From the NCBI GenBank assembly GCA_016946835.1, contig JACVTC010000042.1:600001-664000 (forward strand): a stretch of DNA of 64,000 bases, written 5' to 3'. Both the position numbers and the translations under genes were made by a program. Positions 59,828-64,000 of this stretch are shown here, piece by piece. The DNA is from Neocallimastix lanati (nom. inval.). Lineage: Eukaryota; Neocallimastigomycota; Neocallimastigomycetes; Neocallimastigales; Neocallimastigaceae. Position 1 is the stretch's first letter. Each line of letters begins with the position of its first letter. The notes under the pieces were generated by a model. That model made no database searches. It saw nothing but the letters and a program-made list of their open reading frames with translations, and had not been told where the DNA came from.

Positions 59828-60015
59828 TGTTAAGATAATAACTGAATTTCAATTCAATTTCAATTTCGATAATTCAGTTATTCGAATTTCAATATTAATG
59901 AATAATAATATATAATAAATATTATTAAATTAACTTTATTAAAATATTTAGGAATTAGTTTAGGCCAACTAATTGACTAAATATTATTATCATATTTAAT
60001 TAATATATGTTAAAT
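59828..60015 (+). mobile_element. Uninterrupted start of the LTR that copia hit
   Basis: Starts TGTTAAGATAATAACTGAAT. The reverse complement of 59835-59945 equals the copia flanks joined, with one ATTTC/GAAAT (59863-59867) instead of two. Its right part runs into the MULE end near 60016. Confidence 0.65.
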
Positions 60016-60780
60016 GGGGAGAGCGCGTTTCGGAACCGCACGTGAATAGATATAAGCCACATTCTTTTTGAGATGGCGTATTATATATAAAATTTTTTAT
60101 ATAAATAAATAATTAAATAATAATTAAATAAATATTTTATTTTATAATAATTTCATAATTTAATATATATTTGATAATAAAAAATAAAAATATAAAAAAA
60201 TAAAAAAATAAAAAAAATAAAAAAATAAAAAAATAAAAAAAATAAAAAAATAAAAAAAATTAAAAATAAAAAAAAAATAAAAAAAATAAAAAAGATTAAA
60301 AAAATAAAATACAAAAAAAATAAAATAAAATATTTTCATTTTTATTTATATTTATAACTGTAATTTTTTATTATATAAATAAATAAATAAATAAATAATA
60401 ATTAAATAAATATTTTTTTTTATAATAAAAAAATAAAATAAAAAAAAGAAAAGATAAATATTTTTTTAGTAATTTTCTTGAAATAAAATATTTTATTAGT
60501 AATTTTCTTGAAATAAAATAAAATATTTTCATATTTATTTATATTTATAACTGTAATTTTTTATTATATAAATAAATAATAATTAAATAAATATTTTATT
60601 TTATAATGAAAAAATAAAATAAAAAAAAAAAAGATAAATATTTTTTTAATAATTTTCTTGAAATAAAATAAAATATTTTTATATTTATAATTGTAATTTT
60701 TAAAAAAAATTGAAAATACATATTAAATAAAAAATAAAAAATAAATATTTTCATATTTATTAATATTTATATTAAAAATT
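60016..60780 (+). mobile_element. 5' end region of the intact MULE, with subterminal tandem repeats
   Basis: A G+C-rich patch GAGCGCGTTTCGGAACCGCA at about 60021-60040 and AAGCCACATTC resemble MITE/MULE ends. 60073-60185 matches the 40.42-kb element. An about 190-bp block (AAAATATTTTCAT...TAACTGTAATTTTTTATTAT...AATTTTCTTGAAATAAAATA) occurs at about 60328-60490 and 60521-60675 with a partial third copy. Long subterminal repeats are common in MULEs. Confidence 0.5.
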
Positions 60781-62232
60781 TTGATGGAGGGAAATCTAAA
60801 AATTGATATAAGTGAAACAAATCGAGGAAAAGAGCAAATAATTATAGATCGAAAATTTAAATATAATTTTTCAAAATTAAAAAAAGATAATACAAAAATA
60901 TATAGATGTACAGAATATAAAACATTAAATAAATGTAAGTCTTTTATTATTTTAAATGATAATAAAGAGGTTTTAAATTATGATTCTTCCCATAATCATC
61001 CTGGTAATGAAATTAATGCATCCAAATCATTAATAAAACATAAAATTAAAGATGAAATAAAAAAAAGTTTGATTCCTTCTGATATAAAATCGAAACGTAT
61101 ATTTGATAAAATTTCTCAAGAAATAGGATATATATGCCCTGAATATAAAACAATTAAAACCCAAATAACAAGATATAAAAACAAACAATTATTTCCTAAT
61201 GTAAAAACATTTGATGAAGTTCCTAATGTATCTGAATATTATAAAACAATAAGAGGTGAATACTTTATGATATTCAAAAATTCTAATATAATAATTTTTC
61301 AATCACCATTCCAAGCAAAATTATTTATGGAGAATAAACATATATTTGCTGATGGTACATTTTTAATAGCTCCAACTAATAGTTATCAAGTATTCATTAC
61401 CAGAACTTATGTTACAGAATTAAATTGTTTTTACACTACTTCCATGTCAATATTAAAAAACAAAGAACAAACAACTTACGAAATATTATTTAATGAAATA
61501 AAAAAATATATAATTAAATATAATGCAAATATTAATTTCTCAGAAAAAATTTTTCATTGTGATTTTGAAAAAGGAATATCTAATGCAGTGGAAAATATTT
61601 TTCCCAATATAAATATTAAATATTGTTTTTGGCATTATAAAAGATTATTAATGACAAAAAAAAATAAATTATGTTACAAGGAAGTGAAAGATCATAATAT
61701 TTTAAATACTTATTATAAAGCGATTTCTAATTTATGTTTTATTAATATTGAATACATACCTGATATTTTTAATAAAATTAAAAATACATGCATGAGATAT
61801 AAATCTACCTGTTCCCAATTTTTGAATTTTTTAGATTATTTTGAGAAAACATTTCTAAATATCTATAATACAAAATATTGGAATTATTACAATAATATAG
61901 ACCACATAACAAATAATGCTTCAGAATCTTATAACAGTTATTTAAAAAATTTATTTGTAAAAAAGCCTTCATTTTATAAATTAATATATACAATACAATT
62001 TGAAGAATCCAAATCTTACTATGATTACCATATGAGAATTAAAGGAATTTGGAGAAAAAAGAGCAGAATATCAGAAAGGGTCGATGACATTAATATTTTA
62101 GTTGAATATTATAAAAATATGGAAGCCGAATTAAAAAATATTGGATGTAGTAAAAATGATATCATCGAAAATTGGTTTAATTGTTTAATTAGATTGAATA
62201 ATGAAATCATTAATTTTAATAAAACAAAATAA
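60781..62232 (+). CDS. MULE-type transposase with FLYWCH zinc finger, intact
   Basis: 483 residues without interruption. N-terminal FLYWCH-type finger: Cys43, Cys52, His71 and His73 (YRCTEYKTLNKCKS, SSHNHPG), expected to bind the element ends. The MULE catalytic domain follows: Asp191 in FADGTFLIAP, Asp261 in FHCDFEKGISNA, the Cys282-x2-His285 motif (YCFWH), and Glu382 in NNASESYNSYL. All three acidic residues and the CxxH motif are present, so it could be active. The start ATG (MMEGNLKIDISET) is shared in position with the minus copy at 39.9 kb. Three related broken copies lie at 36.2, 37.8 and 39.9 kb. No right terminal repeat was found downstream, so mobility in this position is unproven. 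Confidence 0.85.
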   Translation: MMEGNLKIDISETNRGKEQIIIDRKFKYNFSKLKKDNTKIYRCTEYKTLNKCKSFIILNDNKEVLNYDSSHNHPGNEINASKSLIKHKIKDEIKKSLIPSDIKSKRIFDKISQEIGYICPEYKTIKTQITRYKNKQLFPNVKTFDEVPNVSEYYKTIRGEYFMIFKNSNIIIFQSPFQAKLFMENKHIFADGTFLIAPTNSYQVFITRTYVTELNCFYTTSMSILKNKEQTTYEILFNEIKKYIIKYNANINFSEKIFHCDFEKGISNAVENIFPNINIKYCFWHYKRLLMTKKNKLCYKEVKDHNILNTYYKAISNLCFINIEYIPDIFNKIKNTCMRYKSTCSQFLNFLDYFEKTFLNIYNTKYWNYYNNIDHITNNASESYNSYLKNLFVKKPSFYKLIYTIQFEESKSYYDYHMRIKGIWRKKSRISERVDDINILVEYYKNMEAELKNIGCSKNDIIENWFNCLIRLNNEIINFNKTK

Positions 62233-63057
62233 AAATAATTATTAAAATCCTTTCAAAATCATAATTACAATTAATTGAAAATTAAATTTTTTTATTTAAT
62301 AAGAAATTCAATATTTAAATTTATTTAATATTTATTGATAGGGTTAGCTTAAAAATATTAAAAAAAAATTTTTTTTATAAATTTATTTTAAATATTTTTT
62401 ACTTAATTAAATATTATTAAATAAAATTAAAAGATGTCTTTATTATTATATATTAGTATTATAAAATATTAAAAATATGAATGTATTGCATTTCTCATTA
62501 TTTTTATTTTATATTGTAGTAAATTAATAAATAAATAAATAATTTTTATAAAATAAACCAATTATTAAATTAATATATTTTTTAAAAATATATTTAATGT
62601 ATATTTCATATTTTTAATAAATATTCAAATATACATTTTAAATATATATAATGATATTTAAGTATTATAATACTTATAAAAGAAAATAATTAATATTTTA
62701 AATTATTTCTATCAGGCTTTCTAAAAAAACTTTACTATTTGTAAAAATAGTAATGCTCTTTTTGTTAGTTTATTAGATTTGTATAATATAAATATCTAAA
62801 ATAATTTATTTATTATTTAATAGAAATTTATGTTTAAAAATGTTATTGTTATTATTACTATTACTAAAAAAAAGTTTTAATTTAATATTTATAATTAAAT
62901 TTTCAAATAATCTTTCCTTATCAAGTTAAATATAATGCTCCTGAGTAAAAAAGATTTTCGTATTATATAAAATTTATTTAAAATATTAGATAAAAAAATA
63001 TTAAAAAGGAAATAAGAATTTTAAAAAGAATATTTAAAAATAAAATGAAAAAAATAT
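62233..63057. other. AT-rich 3' flank of the MULE transposase
   Basis: No gene or clear terminal repeat is seen. The last part (from about 62980) resembles 35990-36030. Confidence 0.45.
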
Positions 63058-63084
63058 AGAATGTAATAATATAGAAGTATAAGT

Positions 63085-63860
63085 ATATAAAATAAAATAA
63101 AATAAAATAAATAGTTGAAATATAAATATAAAGTACAAATTGAATAAAATAAAATAAATAGTTGAAATATAAATATGAAGTACAGAATGAATAAAATAAA
63201 ATAAATAGTTGAAATATAAATATGAAGTACAGATTGAATAAAATAAAATAAAATATATAGTTGAAATAAAAATATGAAGTACAGATTGAATAAAATAAAA
63301 TAAATAGTTGAAATATAAATATAAAGTACAGATTGAATAAAATAAAATAAATAGTTGAAATATAAATATAAAGTACAGATTGAATAAAATAAAATAAATA
63401 GTTGAAATATAAATATGAAGTACAGAATGAATAAAATAAAATAAATAGTTGAAATATAAATATAAAGTAGAGGATGAATAAAATAAAATTAATAGTTGAA
63501 ATATAAATATAAAGTACAGATTGAATAAAATAAAATAAAATAAATAGTTGAAATAAAAATATGAAGTACAGATTGAATAAAATAAAATAAATAGTTGAAA
63601 TATAAATATAAAGTACAGGATGAATAAAATAAAATTAATAGTTGAAATATAAATATGAAGTACAGATTGAATAAAATAAAATAAATAGTTGAAATATAAA
63701 TATGAAATACAGAATGAATAAAATAAAATAAATAGTTGAAATATAAATATGAAGTACAGATTGAATAAAATAAAATAAAATAAAATAAAATAAAATAAAA
63801 TAAAATAAAATAAAATAAAATGAATAAATATTGAAATATAAATATGAAGTACAGATTGAA
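63085..63860. repeat. 47-bp minisatellite array
   Basis: About 16 units of ATAGTTGAAATATAAATATG + AAGTACAGATTGAATAAAAT + AAAATAA, with G/A variants (ATATAAAG) and extra AAAAT insertions. A short related array is at 36030-36180. Confidence 0.9.
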
Positions 63861-64000
63861 TAAAATAAAATAAAATAAAATAAAATAAAATAAAATAAAA
63901 TAAAATAAAATAAAATAAAATAAAATAAAATAAAATAAAATAAAATAAAATAAAATAAAATAAAATAAAATAAAAGAAATAAAATAAAATAAAATAAAAT
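63861..64000. repeat. AAAAT pentanucleotide microsatellite running off the window
   Basis: Almost pure TAAAA/AAAAT repeats to the last base, with one G near 63975. Confidence 0.95.

Overview
The window looks like a nuclear contig of an anaerobic gut fungus (Neocallimastigomycota type). The reasons are the extreme A+T content (many lines have only about 10% G+C), long A/T homopolymers, very long AAT, AAAT and AAAAT microsatellites, a secreted protein with three hevein-type chitin-binding (CBM18) domains, and ankyrin proteins of the 'YLIEHGADINKENKYGETPL' style. This is inference from protein style and composition; no rRNA or marker gene is present. The genetic code is standard: intact reading frames use CAA for Gln and stop at TAA.

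The window is gene-poor and dominated by mobile elements. 1-7.5 kb holds AT-rich DNA with an ankyrin relic and large microsatellites. 7.6-8.6 kb holds the only intact ordinary gene, a secreted CBM18 protein. 9.8-10.2 kb is a MITE-like element. 10.9-22.0 kb is a Ty3/gypsy pol pseudogene in which an about 815-bp segment (RNase H to integrase zinc finger) is tandemly amplified into ten full units; a foreign open coding fragment of about 600 bp is also inserted in its integrase. 22.9-30.7 kb carries minus-strand ankyrin genes: one nearly intact with an in-frame TGA, a deleted duplicate of its locus, and a long decayed relative.

31-35.8 kb holds LTR-like sequence and a strikingly G+C-rich Ty3-like gag-protease fragment. 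It ends at a MULE remnant with about 110-bp inverted repeats (35.8-37.0 kb). 37.8-39.9 kb is a tail-to-tail pair of broken MULE transposases. 40.4-46 kb holds a MITE-like element, an antisense gypsy end and a lightly damaged Ty3/gypsy gag-PR-RT-RNase H. 48.7-50.0 kb contains two LTR-like sequences that share a conserved hairpin with one at 31.4 kb.

51,251-57,732 is a nearly complete, recent Ty1/copia element: 240-bp LTRs differing at one base, a GAAAT target duplication, a primer site matching the anticodon half of tRNA-Lys, a leader with nine hairpin repeats, Gag-PR-IN and RT-RNase H frames, and a polypurine tract. It sits in an older LTR whose uninterrupted copy lies inverted at 59.8 kb. 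60.8-62.2 kb is an intact FLYWCH-MULE transposase that may have mobilised the related remnants. The window ends in a 47-bp minisatellite and an AAAAT microsatellite.

The genes do not form a metabolic pathway. The window records layered transposition, tandem amplification, and decay by A/T homopolymer slippage and C-to-T nonsense changes. The features that most deserve follow-up are the intra-pol amplification, the captured fragment in integrase, the half-tRNA primed copia with its hairpin leader, and the conserved LTR hairpin.
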